From NCBI GenBank assembly GCA_027563935.2, contig CM050454.1, positions 48,636,596-48,700,595 of the forward strand: DNA of 64,000 nucleotides, in the 5' to 3' direction. Below, piece by piece: positions 1 through 13,800 of the stretch. The stretch comes from Costus lasius (Eukaryota; Streptophyta; Magnoliopsida; Zingiberales; Costaceae). The translations under genes and the position numbers were made by a program. The notes beneath the pieces are model-generated. The model had not been told where the DNA came from, did not search any database, and saw only the letters and a list, made by a program, of their open reading frames with translations. The stretch's first letter is position 1. Each line of letters starts with the position of its first letter.

Positions 1-1287
1 TGACTTGAGATCACTTGTGTTTTCTAAATGATGATTGTCATTGTTTTGAGGTAGTTCAATATCATTTGAAACATAATGATTATAGACTATCTTGGATGGT
101 GAGCTTGAGTCAGGTTAGGGCACTAGTGATAGACATAGGATTGCCGTCTCCTTAATTGGAGTGAGATGTTCTAAAGGGGCCCCCTGGATGAGATGATTGA
201 GAAAAGAGTATGGCCATACCCAGGTGACTATGTTCATCTGATCTAATCATGCTCATCATATTGGAGTTACAAGCTTAACACGCTTGTCCAATAAGAACAT
301 CCAGTGGCAAAGGAAATATGCATGCCTTGTGAGTTGATTCACACTTGTGCTATAGTTTGGGTGTAGTCTTGGAAGACTCTTTTCTTTATATCGGGAGACA
401 GTGATGTGTTGCTAGATACCCCTCACTGATCGTGATAACGTTAGTTATCGTTACCGACATTTAAAGGAAACCCTTAGGGTCGCACAATTTGATGATATGG
501 CTTACTTAAGTCAGATCGTGTGGACTGAATTGTTTTGGTTCAGTTTAAAGGGATTTAATCTCTGATTGTAAGTGAGATCTGGTCTGATCATGTTTGATTG
601 ATTAGGGCTTAAGATCGGTAAGCTTCGATTGAGAGAATAGATGCTAGATCGGTGAGATCAGGAGCATTAAGAGATGAACGGTCAGATCTTGAACCTTTAG
701 GTTTAATATGATCTGGACTGAAGACTTGGCTTGATTGGTTTATTGAGCCGAACCAAATTGAACTGGCTCATATATGAGCGCATGGTTCAAAGGGAGAAGA
801 GGTGGCGACTTGTTCACTTGGCGTGAACGTTTGAGCGAGTGGTGGTTTCTATTTTTAGAAACCATGATCTCCACTTGGAGATCTCTCACGTTCGAAGAGA
901 ATGAATTCTATTCTCGCCTCTCTACCCATTATTCCTCTCGACACTTTCGTGTGTGGCGACGCTTGGAGCTTTGAGGAGGATTCGGCCAAGAAAGGAAAAT
1001 CGTCTCCATCCCTTCCATACGTTCAAGACTTCTTGGAACCTTGCTAGCACAAGGAGCACCAAGAAAGTAGGCACACTCTCATCTTGTGTGCGCATTCTCT
1101 GGAGGAGATCCCTGTCGATCTCTGCTTCCTAGACGCCATCCAAACGAAATGGCTATGGTATGAATCTAAACCTTATGAAGTTAATCATATGTCATTACGT
1201 AAGGTCTCTTGAAACCCTAGTTTCCGCTTGCAAAATTATTTGCGCCACCTGTCAGGGTTTCGCCCCCTTAGCTATAGGGGACTTTCA
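1..1287 (+). repeat. Cop1 5' LTR, truncated at the window edge
   Basis: It matches 25494-26780 end to end and finishes in CTTTCA immediately before the primer-binding site. It includes ATG-GCT-ATG followed by GTATGA at 1149-1163, a motif kept in every family A LTR with a leader here. Short ORFs in it (for example 774-974) are not conserved between family members and are not called as genes. Confidence 0.95.
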
Positions 1288-3124
1288 ATTGGTATCAGAG
1301 CCTGGATGTTATCGTATGATCATATGATTGTTTCATGATTATGTGTGATCCTTGTTTTCGGTTGTAGATCTAATTCTCATCACATGCGAATCTACATGCT
1401 AGGTATTAGATGTTAACGCATGTGTGTATTCATGTTTTATTTTAATGCATGATTAGGATTGGCGCTTGTTACATGTTTTCTAAAACGTTATCTTGCGCGC
1501 TTCCTTATTAGATCTAAGTCGCCCCTGCTATAAACCCTTAGACGGGTTGATGGGGTTGAAGTCATCCTCTAGGTTAGATCTAATAGTCTGATCAGACCAT
1601 CTGACAGCCTAGATGGGTCGACCAGATGGCACCCATGCGCAAGCATGAGGTGGCTATAGGTCGACTGCATCAAAGGCGTGTAGCGAGGTCTGGTTGAGAC
1701 ACCTGGTGAACGCACATGAGTTAGGCCCGGGTTCACACCCGCTTGCCAGAACTCATGATGGTTGTTCAGCCCTTGGAGCATGCATAGTTGACCACTGGGT
1801 CGACTCAAGTTAGTTAGGACTTGGTGCATGCAAGGGCAGTGGATCTGACTAGATATGATGAGTGGATCCCCATCAATGGACCGTTGTAAGGTTGTAGGGC
1901 ATATAAGAAAAGTAAAATTGATAACTATGCGTTTTCAAAATTTTATTTTCTTATTGCTGGATCACATGTTGTTTGGATGAGGCCTATGCTTGTTAATTTA
2001 TTCTTATGTGGGCTGCCCGTTTAATGTGTGCTGTGCTGGGGCCTGCGTGCCTGGAAATTAAATGTAAATTAATTTATTGTGATCTGTGCATCACATTTAT
2101 TTAATTTATAAAATGTAATTGACCTGCGAGTCAATCTTGTCTAGATAGATTAATTTGTAAGTTAATCAGACAAGAGCACAGAGCACACTTGGCAGAGGCG
2201 CTTGCAGCAGAGGCTTGACCAGGTGGGAGGTCCAGGGTTCGACTCTGGGACAGGCGCATTTTCCCTGGTGGGCGCACCTCAGCTACAAATGGCGCTTGGG
2301 CCCTGGTCTGGGCCAGATGAGCAGCAAAAGCCCAATGAACAAAAGGAAGTGAAGACTTAAGTTAATTAAGGTCTTACTTAGGCTATGGGCTTTTACCACA
2401 TAAGATCCATGCTTTCTTTTATTGTTTAAATAAGTAGAACAGCATGATTTATTTATCTTCTGCTATCACCATAGGAATTGCATGATAGTCAAGAAGATAA
2501 AAGACCGTTAAAATCCAACGCTAAAATATCAAGCTCGTAAGCCTTCTGACGCGAAACCTCACTGTTCTGACTATCGTTGGAGCCGTGTTGTACCCACTCA
2601 GTGGGCACGTCCATCTATCTTCAGACGGTGCGGGATTACACCTGTGTGTTACAGAGAAGGGATTTATCGCTTCTCGTTGCTCAGCATAACACGTGGTGGT
2701 CCAGGGAGTAGGTTGGGTCAGCTTGACCATGTAGGCTACATATGTGGCGCATATGGTAGCACATGGAGGCAGCCATGTGTGGGGTCAGAGATTGTGTTGT
2801 ACCAACTCAGTTGGCACAGTCTGCTGGATTGCCCAGATGAAGGGGAATCGCACGGGTTGGCGATTGGCAGGGACTGCCTACCAGAAATTAGTGCTTGTAA
2901 TCTCTGTGCATCTTATCTCGCCTGAGCGGGACGCGGAGACCAAGTATGAAATCTGGATCCCATCTCACTAAAAGAGTTCTACTCTTTCGGGCTGTTTTGC
3001 TGGATTTTTCAGCCAGATAAAATAGTGAGAAAAAGAATCATTCTTAAGTCCTGAATTGATTCTTTACATTGATACTGACCTTGCTGTTCTTGCATTGTTG
3101 TAGATTCCTGCAGCAACGAACACC
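1288..3124 (+). other. Cop1 primer-binding site and untranslated leader
   Basis: The leader opens with ATTGGTATCAGAGCCTGG, the usual complement of the initiator Met-tRNA 3' end. It then carries a Pol III B-box-like stretch (2236-2246), twin hairpins (2593-2605 and 2802-2814) and a candidate 3' splice site (AG at 3102-3103, TACTGAC about 24 nt upstream). A short ORF at 2644-2925 is frameshifted relative to the same ORF in Cop2 and Cop3. No gene is called. Confidence 0.85.
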
Positions 3125-6100
3125 ATGAGCTTCAATGTGCGATCCCTACTGGAAAGAGAGAAGTTTGCTGGGCCGAACTTCTCAGACTGGTTCGGACACC
3201 TTAAGATTGTTCTTAAGGCAGAGAGGAAACTGTATGTCCTCGAGACGGCGATACCGCCTCAGCCCGCTCCGAACGCCGCAAGGGCGGTTCGGGAAGCTTA
3301 TGAAAAGCACGTCAATGATAGCATTGATGTCGCTTGCCTGATGCTAGCGTCTATGACGCCACCGCTGCAGCGTCAGCATGAGGATATGTCTGCAATAGAC
3401 ATGATAGCAAACCTCAAGATGCTGTATGCTGCACAGGCGAGGACAGAACGCTATAATCTGACAAAGCTGTTCTTTCAGAGCAAACTGGCTGAAGGGAGCC
3501 CAGTGGGAGCTCACGTGCTCAAGATGATTGGGCACAAGGAAGCTCTAGAGAAACTGGGGCATACCATCAACCAGGAGCTTGCTGTAGACATTATTCTGCA
3601 GTCTCTCCCGCCCTCTTTCGATGCGTTCATTATTAACTTTAATATGAACAAAATCGATTGTAGTCCGGCAGAGCTGCTGAATATGCTCTTGACTACTGAG
3701 CAGACTCTGAAGGGAAAGCCTTCGACCTCTGTCTTAATGGTTCCTTCTAGGAACAAGAAGAAGGGGAAGAAGGGCAAGGCCCCTGTCAAGAGTTACAGCA
3801 AGGCTCTGAAGCAAAAAGTTAAGCGGTCAAAGGAATACAGATGTTTCCACTGTGGCCAGCTAGGTCACTGGAAAAAGGACTGTAAAGCGCTCCAAGGAGA
3901 CAAGAAGGGAAGCATCGCTTCTGGCTCAGGTATATTTGTGACTGAAGTCATGATATCTTCTTCTTCTATATCATGGGTGTTGGACACTGCATGTGGAGTT
4001 CACATTTGTTCAAATGTACAGGAACTCAAGAGAAGAAGACAGGTGGGACAGCATGAGGTGGACCTACGAGTTGGAAACGGGGCACGGGTTGCTGCTGTTG
4101 CTGTAGGAGACTATTTCATCTCTTTGCCATCTGGACTTGTATTAGAACTAAACAGTTGTTACTTTGTTCCCAGCATTACTAAAAATATTATCTCCATTCC
4201 TGCTCATGTCAGGAAGGGATTTTCCTTTGAATGCAATATTTCAAAGTGTATTTTATCTTTTGATAATATTGTTTATGCAACTGGTTCAATTAACAATGGG
4301 TTATTCATGTTGGACATGGAATGTTCTATACAAAATATTGATATTAAGAAAGCCAAATATGCTGATGACAGCACCTTGCTATGGCATAGTCGTTTAGGCC
4401 ATATTAACAAGAAACGCATTAAGCGGTTGCATGATCATGGACTGCTGGGATCATTCTCCTATGAGGAGATTGATACATGCAAGGCTTGTTTAATGGGTAA
4501 AATGACGAAGTCACCTTTTCTTAATAAAGGTCAAAGGGCTTCAGGTTTACTTGACCTTATACACAGTGATGTGTGTGGGCCATTTAGTAAACATGCCAGA
4601 GGTGGCTATCAGTACTTCATTACCTTTACTGATGATTTCAGTAGGTATGGTTATGTCTATTTGATAAGACATAAAAGTGAATCTTTTGACAAGTTCAAAG
4701 AGTTCAAGAATGAAGTACAGAATCAGCTAGGCCGAAATATCAAGGCACTTCGTTCTGATCGAGGTGGAGAATACTTGAGTCATGCGTTTACTGACTATCT
4801 GAAGGAGTGTGGGATTATCTCACAACTCACTCTGCCAGGAACACCGCAATGGAATGGTGTGTCCGAGAGGAGAAATAGAACGTTACTTGATATGGTTCGT
4901 TCTATGATGAGTCAGGCTACTCTTCCATATTCCTTTTGGGGATTTGCACTGGAGACAGCTGCAAAGGTACTAAACCAAGTGCCATCCAAGGCAGTTTCAA
5001 AAACTCCATATGAGTTATGGTATGGGAAACTGCCGAGCTTGACATTTATCAGGATCTGGGGCTGCGAGGCTTATGTCAAAAAGCTCGCCTCTGGGAAACT
5101 AGAGAGCAGATCTGACAAATGTATCTTTGTCGGTTACCCTAAGGAAACTAAGGGTTATTATTTCTTCGATCCCAAAGAGAACAAGGTATTTGTTGCTCGG
5201 ACGGCCATATTTCTTGAGAAGGAGTTTCTTCTGCAAGAGGCTAGTGGGAGAGAAATAAAGCTGGATGAGAATCCAGAAGAAGGACAAAGTAGTCAAGCAC
5301 AGTTGGATGAGCCTGAGCCGGTAGATCAGGTTATTGAACAATCTGAGGCTCAGATATCACGGGAACCGCGAAGAGGATCCGTCGACAGCCTGAGCGCTAT
5401 GACGGAGTCTACATCGTTGATAATGATGAACCCCTCACTTATGCGGATGCGGTCAGTGGACCGGAGTCAGCGAGATGGCTTGAAGCTATGCGCGCCGAGA
5501 TGGACTCCATGTCAGATAACCAAGTCTGGGATTTGGTTGATCCGCCTCCGGGAGTTATCCCTATAGGCTGTAAATGGATCTTCAAGAAGAAGATTGACAT
5601 GGATGGTAACGTGGTTACCTATAAAGGCAGGCTGGTTGCGAAAGGTTTCAAACAAATCTACGGGATAGATTATGATGAAACTTTCTTACCTGTGGCCATG
5701 TTTAAGTCTATTCGGATTCTTCTCGCGATAGCTGCGTATTATGATTATGAGATCTGGCAGATGGATGTGAAGACAGCTTTCCTTAATGGAAATCTGGATG
5801 AGGATGTGTATATGATACAACCAGAAGGTTTCACTAATCCATCAGATCGTCATAAAATATGTAAGTTAAAGAAGTCTATTTATGGACTTAAACAAGCATC
5901 AAGAAGCTGGAATATTCGTTTTGATGAATCAGTCAGTGAATTTGGTTTCATCAAGAACGAGGATGACCCGTGTGTATATAAGAGGTTTAGTGGGAGCGTG
6001 ATAACTTTCCTAGTCCTCTACGTCGATGATATCTTGATCATTGGAAACGATATTCCTGAACTGCATGCCGTTAAAGCATGGTTAAGGAAATGTTTTCAGA

Positions 6101-7002
6101 TGAAAGATCTAGGAGAAGCAGCCTATGTGTTAGGTGTGAAGATCTACAGGGATAGATCTAAGAGGCTTCTCGGGCTGTGCCAGAGTACTTACATCGATAA
6201 AGTCCTAGAGAGATTTCATTTAGAGAATTCTAAAAGAGGATATCTTCCAGTCAGACATGGTCTGAATCTTTCGAAGAGTCAGTGTCCGCAAACACAGACT
6301 GAGAAAGATGAAATGGACAATACGCCTTATGCTTCGGCTATTGGGTCCATAATGTATGCGATGTTGTGTACTCGCCCTGACGTCGCTTACGGGTTAAGCG
6401 TGACCAGTCGGTTCCAAAGTAATCCAGGTCAGGCACACTGGATTGCAGTCAAGAACATCTTAAAATATCTGCGGAGGACCAAAGATATGTTCTTGATATA
6501 TGGTGGTCAGGAAGAACTCAGTATTGAAGGATATACTGACGCTTCATTCCAGTCTGACCAGGATGATTTCCGATCGCAATCAGGCTATGTTTTTAGCTTG
6601 AATGGAGGAGCGGTGGTGTGGAAGAGTTTCAAACAGTCAACTGTTGCTGATTCCACAACAGAAGCCGAGTATGTTGCAGCCTCGGAAGCATCCAAGGAGG
6701 CAGTGTGGATTCGTAAGTTCGTGAGAGAACTTGGTGTTGTTCCTTCGAGTGCAGATCCTTTGGTTATCTTCTGTGATAACACTGGAGCAATCGCACAAGC
6801 AAAGGAACCACGGTCGCACCAGAAGTCCAAGCACATACAGAGACGGTTTCATTTGATCAGGGAGATCATTGATCGTGGCGAGATCAAAGTGTGCAAGGTT
6901 CATACAAATGACAATCTGGCAGACCCGCTTACCAAGCCTCTGGCGCAGCAGAAGCATGAGAAGCACTGTAATAATATGGGTTTGAGATTTCTCAACAATT
7001 AG
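3125..7002 (+). pseudogene. Cop1 gag-pol polyprotein, broken by a 7-bp deletion
   Basis: This is a copia polyprotein in the order Gag, CCHC zinc knuckle (CFHCGQLGHWKKDC), protease (DTACG), integrase, reverse transcriptase (YVDD) and RNase H (YTDAS, TEAEY, CDNTG). The first frame runs from ATG 3125 to 5566. The second frame, open from upstream of 5488 to 7002, carries RT and RNase H. Compared with Cop2 and Cop3, seven bases (TCGGGTA) are missing near 5374, in the linker between integrase and RT, which shifts the frame. Otherwise the coding sequence is very similar to the intact Cop3 copy and has one extra serine codon near the protease. The Gag and integrase half could still be translated; the full polyprotein could not. 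Most residues that matter for catalysis are present, so the deletion may be the main lesion. Confidence 0.92.
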
Positions 7003-7011
7003 ATTAAGTGC

Positions 7012-7022
7012 AAGTGGGAGAT
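7012..7022 (+). other. Cop1 polypurine tract
   Basis: AAGTGGGAGAT directly precedes the 3' LTR start TGTTGGGG. It is the expected primer for plus-strand DNA synthesis, and the same sequence occurs at this place in Cop2, Cop3, Cop5 and Cop6. Confidence 0.85.
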
Positions 7023-7390
7023 TGTTGGGGTATGCCCTTAAGGCTAATGTTTGAGGCCTTGGGAATGTATCAGTATCATGTAATAAACTCTTATGTTTAT
7101 AAAGGCATGGTTGTTATTCAGTTTGTTACATTGTCTGCTGCAATAAGTGTACTTCTGAATAATGTCTCAAAGCTGTTCAGCTGGGCTGACATGCTGTAAA
7201 GTCCTTAGTCGAGATATCTTGGTGAACATGAGACAGCCTTGATATGGTTAAGACTAATATGTGTTCTAATCTTATAGGATGCTTCGAGCATGGAATAAGA
7301 TGTAGACTCATGGGTACATTGGATGTACTGGACAGACCCTACTAGGATATTCAGTTGCTTGTCACAATGTGAATAATCCTTCAATGCAAC
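7023..7390 (+). repeat. Cop1 3' LTR, first part (interrupted by Cop2)
   Basis: It starts TGTTGGGGTATGCCC and ends in the target GCAAC, where Cop2 begins with a second TGTTGGGG. The LTR resumes at 25477. A conserved TTTATAAAGG lies about 75 nt from the LTR start; its role is not clear. Confidence 0.95.
7386..7390 (+). repeat. Target-site duplication of Cop2 (GCAAC)
   Basis: GCAAC at 7386-7390 is repeated at 25472-25476, exactly flanking the outer ends of the Cop2 LTRs. This fixes the Cop2 boundaries and shows that it inserted into the Cop1 3' LTR. Confidence 0.96.
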
Positions 7391-9036
7391 TGTTGGGGTA
7401 TGCCCTTAAGGCTAATGTTTGAGGCCTGTGGGAATGTATCTGTATCATGTAATAAACTGTTATGTTTATAAAGGCATGGTTATTATTCGGTTGTTTACAT
7501 TGTCTGCTGCAATATATGTTCTTCTGAATAATGTCTCAAAGCTGTTCAGCTGGGCTGACATGCTATTATGTCCTTAGTCGATGTATCTTGGTGAACATGA
7601 GACAGCCTTGATATGGTTAAGACTAATATGTGTTCTAATCTTATAGGATGCTTCGAGCATGGAATAAGATGTAGACTCATGGGTACATTGGATGTACTGG
7701 ACAGACCCTACTAGGATGTTCAATTGTTTGTCACAATGTGAATGTTCCTTGATTAAGACAAGTGGCACATTTCCTCTGACTTGAGATCACTTGTGTTTTC
7801 TAAATGATGATTGTCATTGTTTTGAGATGGTTCAATATCATTTGAAACATAATGATTATAGACTATCTTGGATGGTGAGCTTGAGTCAGGTTAGAGCACT
7901 AGTGATAGACATAGGATTGCCGTCTCCTTGTTTAAGGAGTGTGATGTTCTAAAGGGGCCCCCTGGATGAGATGATTGAGAAAGTGTATGGCCATACCCAG
8001 GTGACAGTGTTCATCTGTTCTAATCATGCTCATCATATTGGAGTTACGAGCTTGACAGGCTTGTCCAATAAGAACATCCAGTGGTAAAGGAAATATGCAT
8101 GCCTTGTGAATTGATTCACACTTGTGCTGTTTTTGGGTGTAGTCTTGGAAGACTCTTTCCTTGATATCGGGAGACAGTGATGTGTTGCTAGATACCCCTC
8201 ACTGATCGTGATAATGTGAATTGTCGTTACCGACGTTTTAAGGAAACCCTCAGGGTCGCACAATTGATGATATGGCTTACTTAAGTCAGATCGTGTGGAC
8301 TGAATTGTTCAGGTTCAGTTTAAAGGGATTTAATCTCTGATTGTAAGTGAGATCTAGTCTGATCATGTTTGATTGATTAGGGCTTGAGATCGGTAAGCTT
8401 CGATCGAGAGAATGGATGCTAGATCGGTCAGATCAGGAGCATCAAAGAGATGAACGGTTAGATCTGGAACCTTAGGGTTTTAATGTGATCTAGGCCATGT
8501 CGATTGGTTTATTTGGTTATTGAACCAAAATTAAATTGAACCAAAATGGTTCAAGACTAGGCGACAAGTTCACTTAGCGTGAACATGTTGGGCGGTGAGT
8601 GGTGCTATTTTTAGCAACCATGACTCTCACGTTCGAATAGAGAGGGTTCTCTATTCTCGCCTCTTGAACGCATATTCCTCTCGTTCTTTTGGGTGACGGC
8701 GCCTTGGAGCTTGAGGAGAATTCGGCAAAGAGAAAAGATCTCCTTCCCTTTCCATTTCGATCAAAGACTTCTTTGGATCTTGCTAGCACAAGAATCGCAA
8801 AGAGGAGTAGGCGACATCAACTGTGTGCGTCACCTCTGGAGAAGATCTGCTTTGATCTTTGCTTCCTAGACGCCATCTTGAAATGGCTATGGTATGAGTT
8901 TTATCTCTTCTATGCAATCGAATTTTTATGGTTGATCATATCACATGAAGCCGATCCGTGAAACCCTAATCCGCTGCCTAAATGTTTATAATGCGCCATG
9001 CTGGGTTTCGCCCCCCTCTAGAAAGGGGTTCTTTCA
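7391..9036 (+). repeat. Cop2 5' LTR
   Basis: It runs from TGTTGGGG to CTTTCA followed by the primer-binding site, and equals the 3' LTR at 23826-25471 in length. ATG-GCT-ATG plus the GTATGA donor match lie at 8883-8897. The short ORF at 8689-8961 is found in both LTRs of this element only and is not called as a gene. Confidence 0.96.
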
Positions 9037-10860
9037 ATTGGTATCAGAGCGAGGTTTCATGCTTGTTTATGATTGCCATGATATGTCATATGATCCATGT
9101 ATGCGCAAGTTGATAGATCTATAGGTTACATGCGATGTCTTATGCTGATAGTTGTAAGATGGCGAAAGTTATTTTCTCTTTTGCGCATGTTGTTGTTTGC
9201 GCATGTTCTTGTAAGTTTTCTTAAAACCTTGATCACATGCGCGATTCACCTAGATCTAATGCGCCTACATTAAACCCTTAGATGGGTTATTAGGGTTGAA
9301 GTCATCCCCTAGGTCGGATCCAAACAGTCTGATCAGACCATCTGACAGCCTAGATGGGTTGACCAGATAGCACCTTGGCGCATGCTAAAGGTGGCTATAG
9401 GTCGACTGCATCAAAGGCGTGTAGCGATGTCTGATTGAGACAACTTGTGAACACACCTGAGTTAGGCCCGGGGTCACGCCCGTTTGCCAGACCTCAGTGT
9501 GGTTGTTCAGCCTTGGCGCATGCATGGTTGACCTTATGGTCGACTCAAGTCAGTTAGGACTTGGTGCATGCAAGGGCAGTGGATCTGACTAGGTTGGATG
9601 AGTGGATCCCTAGTAATGGACCATTGTAAGGTTGTAGAGCAAATAAGGAAAAATTAAAATTGATCCCAAGGGGTTTTCGAAAATTTTAATTTTTATGGAT
9701 CACATGGTTCTTGATTGATGCATATGTTTGTTTATTTAGTCTTATGTGGGCTGCCCGTTATTAATGTGTGCTGTGCTGGGGCCTGCGTGCCTGTATTAAA
9801 AATTGTAAATTAATTATTGTGATCTGCGTATCACTGTGTTTTAATTTATAAATGTAAGTGACCTGCGTGTCACTCTTGTCTAGATAGTTAAATTAGTAAT
9901 TTAATTAGACAAGAGCACAGAGCACACTTGGCAAAGGCGCTTGCAGCAGAGGCTTGACCAGGTGGGAGGTCCAGGGTTCGACTCTGGGACCAGGCGCATA
10001 TTCCCTGGTAGGCGCACCAGAGCTGCAGATGGCGCTTAGGCCCTGGTTTGGGCCAGATGGGCAGCTAAAGACCCATGAAGAGCAAATGAAGACTTAAGTT
10101 AGGTTAAGGTCTTCTAGGGCTATGGGCTTTTACCACATAAGATTCATGCTTTCTTTTATTGCTTAATATTAGAATTGCATGATTAAATTATCTTCTGCTA
10201 TCACCATAGGAATTGCATGATAGGCAAGAAGATAATAGACCGTTAAAATCCAACGCTGAAATATCAAGCTCGAAAGCCTTCTGACGCGAAACCTCACTGT
10301 TCTGATTATCGTTGGAGCCGTGTTGTACCCACTCAGTGGGCACGTCCATCTATCTTCAGAGGGTGTGGGATTACACCTGTGTGTTACAGAGTAGGGATTT
10401 ATCCCTTCTCGTTGCTCAGCATAGCACATGGTGGTCCAGGGAGTAGGTCGGGTCAGCTTGACCGTGTTGGCTACATATGTGGAGCATATGGTAGCACATG
10501 GAGGCAGCCATCTGTGGGATCAGAGACTGTGTTGTACCAACTCAGTTGGCGCAGTCTGCTGGATTGCCCAGATGAAGGGGAATCGCACGGGTTGGCGATT
10601 GGCTGGGATGCCTACCAGAAACTAGTGCTTGTACTCTCTGTGCATCTTATCTCGCCTGAGCGGGACGCGGAGACCAAGTATGAAATCCGGATCCCATCTC
10701 ACTAAAAGAGTTCTACTCTTTCGGGCTGTTTTGCTGGATTTTTCATGCCTGATAAAATAGTGAGAAAAAGGAATCTTTCTTAAGTCCTGATCGATTCTTA
10801 TACATTGATACTGACCTTGCTGTTCTTGCATTGTTGTAGATACCTGCAGCAACGAACACC
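9037..10860 (+). other. Cop2 primer-binding site and leader
   Basis: It begins ATTGGTATCAGAGCGAGG. It holds the B-box-like tRNA-related stretch (about 9935-10000), the twin hairpins (near 10327 and 10538) and the candidate acceptor AG at 10838-10839, 21 nt before the gag ATG. A 108-codon ORF at 10379-10705 is shared with Cop3 but frameshifted in the older copies; coding status is not supported. Confidence 0.85.
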
Positions 10861-13800
10861 ATGAACTTCAATGTGCGATCCCTACTGGAAAGGGAGAAGT
10901 TTGCTGGGCCGAACTTCTCTGACTGGTTTGGACACCTTAAGATCGTTCTTAAGGCAGAGAGGAAACTGTATGTCCTCGAGACGGCGATACCGCCGCAGCC
11001 CGCTCCGAACGCCGCAAGGGCGGTTCGGGAAGCCTATGAAAAGCACGTCAATGATAGCATTGATGTCGCTTGCCAGATGCTAGCGTCTATGACGCCACCG
11101 CTGCAGCGTCAGCATGAGGACATGTCGGCTATAGACATGATTACAAACCTCAAGATGCTGTATGCTGCACAGGCGAGGACTGAACGCTATAATTTGACTA
11201 AGCTCTTCTTTCAGAGCAAACTGGCTGAAGGGAGCCCAGTGGGAGCTCACGTGCTCAAGATGATTGGGCATAAGGAGGCTCTAGAGAAACTGGGGCATAC
11301 CATTAACCAGGAGCTTGCTGTGGACATTATTCTGCAGTCTCTCCCGCCATCATTCGACGCGTTCATTATTAATTTTAATATGAACAAAATCGATTGTACT
11401 CCGGCAGAGCTGCTGAATATGCTCTTGACCACTGAGGAGACTCTGAAGGGTAAGCCTTCGACCTCTGTCTTGATGGTTCCTTCAAGGAACAAGAAGAAGG
11501 GGAAGAAGGGCAAGGCCCCGGTCAAGAATTACAGCAAGGCTCTGAAGCAGAAGGTGAAGCGGTCCAAGGAATACAGGTGTTTCCACTGTGGCCAGCTGGG
11601 TCACTGGAAAAAGGACTGTAAAGCGCTCCAAGGAGATAAGAGGGGAAGCTTTGCTTCTGGCTCAGGTATATTCGTGACTGAGGTCATGTTTTCTTCTTCT
11701 ATATCATGGGTGTTGGACACTGCATGTGGAGTTCACATTTGTTCAAATGTACAGGAACTCAAGAGAAGAAGGCAGGTGGGACAGCATGAGGTGGACCTAC
11801 GAGTTGGAAACGGGGCACGGGTTGCTGCTGTTGCTGTAGGAGACTATTTCATTTCTTTACCATCTGGACTTGTATTGGAACTAGACAATTGTTACTTTGT
11901 TCCCAGTATAACTAAAAATATTATCTCCATTCCTGCTCTTGTCAGGAAGGGATTTTCCTTTGAATGCAATATTTCAAAGTGTATTTTGTCTTTTGATAAT
12001 ATTGTTTATGCAACTGGTTCAATTAACAATGGGTTATACATGTTGGACATGGAATGTTCGATACAGCAAATTGATATTAAGAAAGCCAAGTATGCTGATG
12101 ACAGCACCTTGCTATGGCATAGTCGTTTAGGCCATATTAACGAGAAACGCATTAAGCGGTTGCATGATCATGGACTGCTGGGATCATTCTCCTATAAGGA
12201 GATTGATACATGCAAAGCTTGTTTGATGGGTAAAATGACGAAGTCACCTTTTCCTCACAAAGGTCAAAGGGCTTCAGGTTTACTTGACCTTATACACAGT
12301 GATGTGTGTGGGCCATTTGGTAAACATGCCAGAGGTGGCTATCAGTACTTCATTACCTTTACTGATGATTTCAGTAGATACGGGTATGTCTATCTGATGA
12401 GACATAAGAGTGAATCTTTTGACAAGTTCAAAGAGTTCAAGAATGAAGTACAGAATCAGCTAGGCCGAAATATCAAGGCACTTCGCTCAGATCGAGGTGG
12501 TGAATACCTAAGTCATACGTTTACTGACTATCTGAAGGAGTGTGGGATCATCTCACAGCTCACTCCGCCAGGAACACCGCAATGGAATGGTGTGTCCGAG
12601 AGGAGAAATAGAACGCTACTTGATATGGTTCGTTCTATGATGAGTCAGGCTACTCTTCCATACTCCTTTTGGGGTTTTGCGCTGGAAACAGCTGCAAAGG
12701 TACTAAACCGAGTGCCATCCAAGGCAGTTTCAAAGACGCCATATGAGTTATGGTATGGGAAACAGCCGAGCTTGACATTTATCAGGATCTGGGGCTGCGA
12801 GGCTTATGTCAAAAAGCTCGCCTCTGGGAAACTAGAGAGCAGATCTGACAAATGTATCTTTGTCGGTTACCCTAAGGAAACTAAGGGTTATTATTTCTAC
12901 GATCCCAAGGAGAACAAGGTTTTTGTTGCTCGGACGGCCATATTTCTTGAGAAGGAGTTTCTTCTGCAAGAGGCCAGTGGGAGAGAAATAAAACTGGATG
13001 AGAATCCAGAGGAAGGACAAAGTGATCAAGCACAGTTGGATGAGCCTGAGCCGGTAGAACAGGTTATTGAACAACCTGAGGCTCAGATATCACGGGAACC
13101 GCGAAGATCGGGTAGGATCCGTCGACAGCCTGAGCGCTATGACGGAGTCTACATCATTGAAAATGATGAACCCCTCACTTATGCGGATGCGGTCAGTGGA
13201 CCGGAGTCAGCAAGATGGCTTGAGGCTATGCGCGCCGAGATGGACTCCATGTCAGATAACCAAGTCTGGGATTTGGTTGATCCGCCTTCGGGAGTTATCC
13301 CTATAGGCTATAAATGGATCTTCAAGAAGAAGATTGACATGGATGGTAACGTGGTTACCTATAAAGGCAGGCTAGTTGCGAAAGGTTTCAAACAAATCTA
13401 CGGGATAGATTATGATGAAACTTTCTCACCTGTAGCCATGTTTAAGTCTATTCGGATTCTTTTCGCGATAGCTGCATATTATGATTATGAGATTTGGCAG
13501 ATGGATGTGAAAACAGCTTTCCTTAATGGAAATCTGGATGAGGATGTGTACATGACACAACCAGAGGGTTTCACTAATCCATCAGATCGTCATAAGATAT
13601 GCAAGTTAAAGAAGTCCATTTATGGACTTAAACAAGCATCGAGAAGCTGGAATATTCGTTTTGATGAATCAGTCACTGAATTTGGTTTCATCAAGAACGA
13701 GGATGACCCGTGTGTATATAAGAGGTTTAGTGGGAGCGTGATTACTTTCCTAGTCCTCTACGTCGATGACATCTTGATCATTGGAAATGACATTCCTGAA

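Noticed and set aside
774..974. Short ORFs inside family A LTRs (774-974, 8689-8961, 15412-15624, 22806-23018 and others)
   Set aside because: They recur only because LTRs are duplicated; family members differ in frame and stops.
3125..7002. Protease DTAC motif as a defect in family A
   Set aside because: All copies including intact Cop3 carry it, and DSAC/DTAC-type motifs are known in plant copia proteases.
7096..7105. TTTATAAAGG near the start of family A LTRs as the promoter TATA box
   Set aside because: It is conserved but lies only about 75 nt from the LTR start, which leaves almost no U3; left unassigned.
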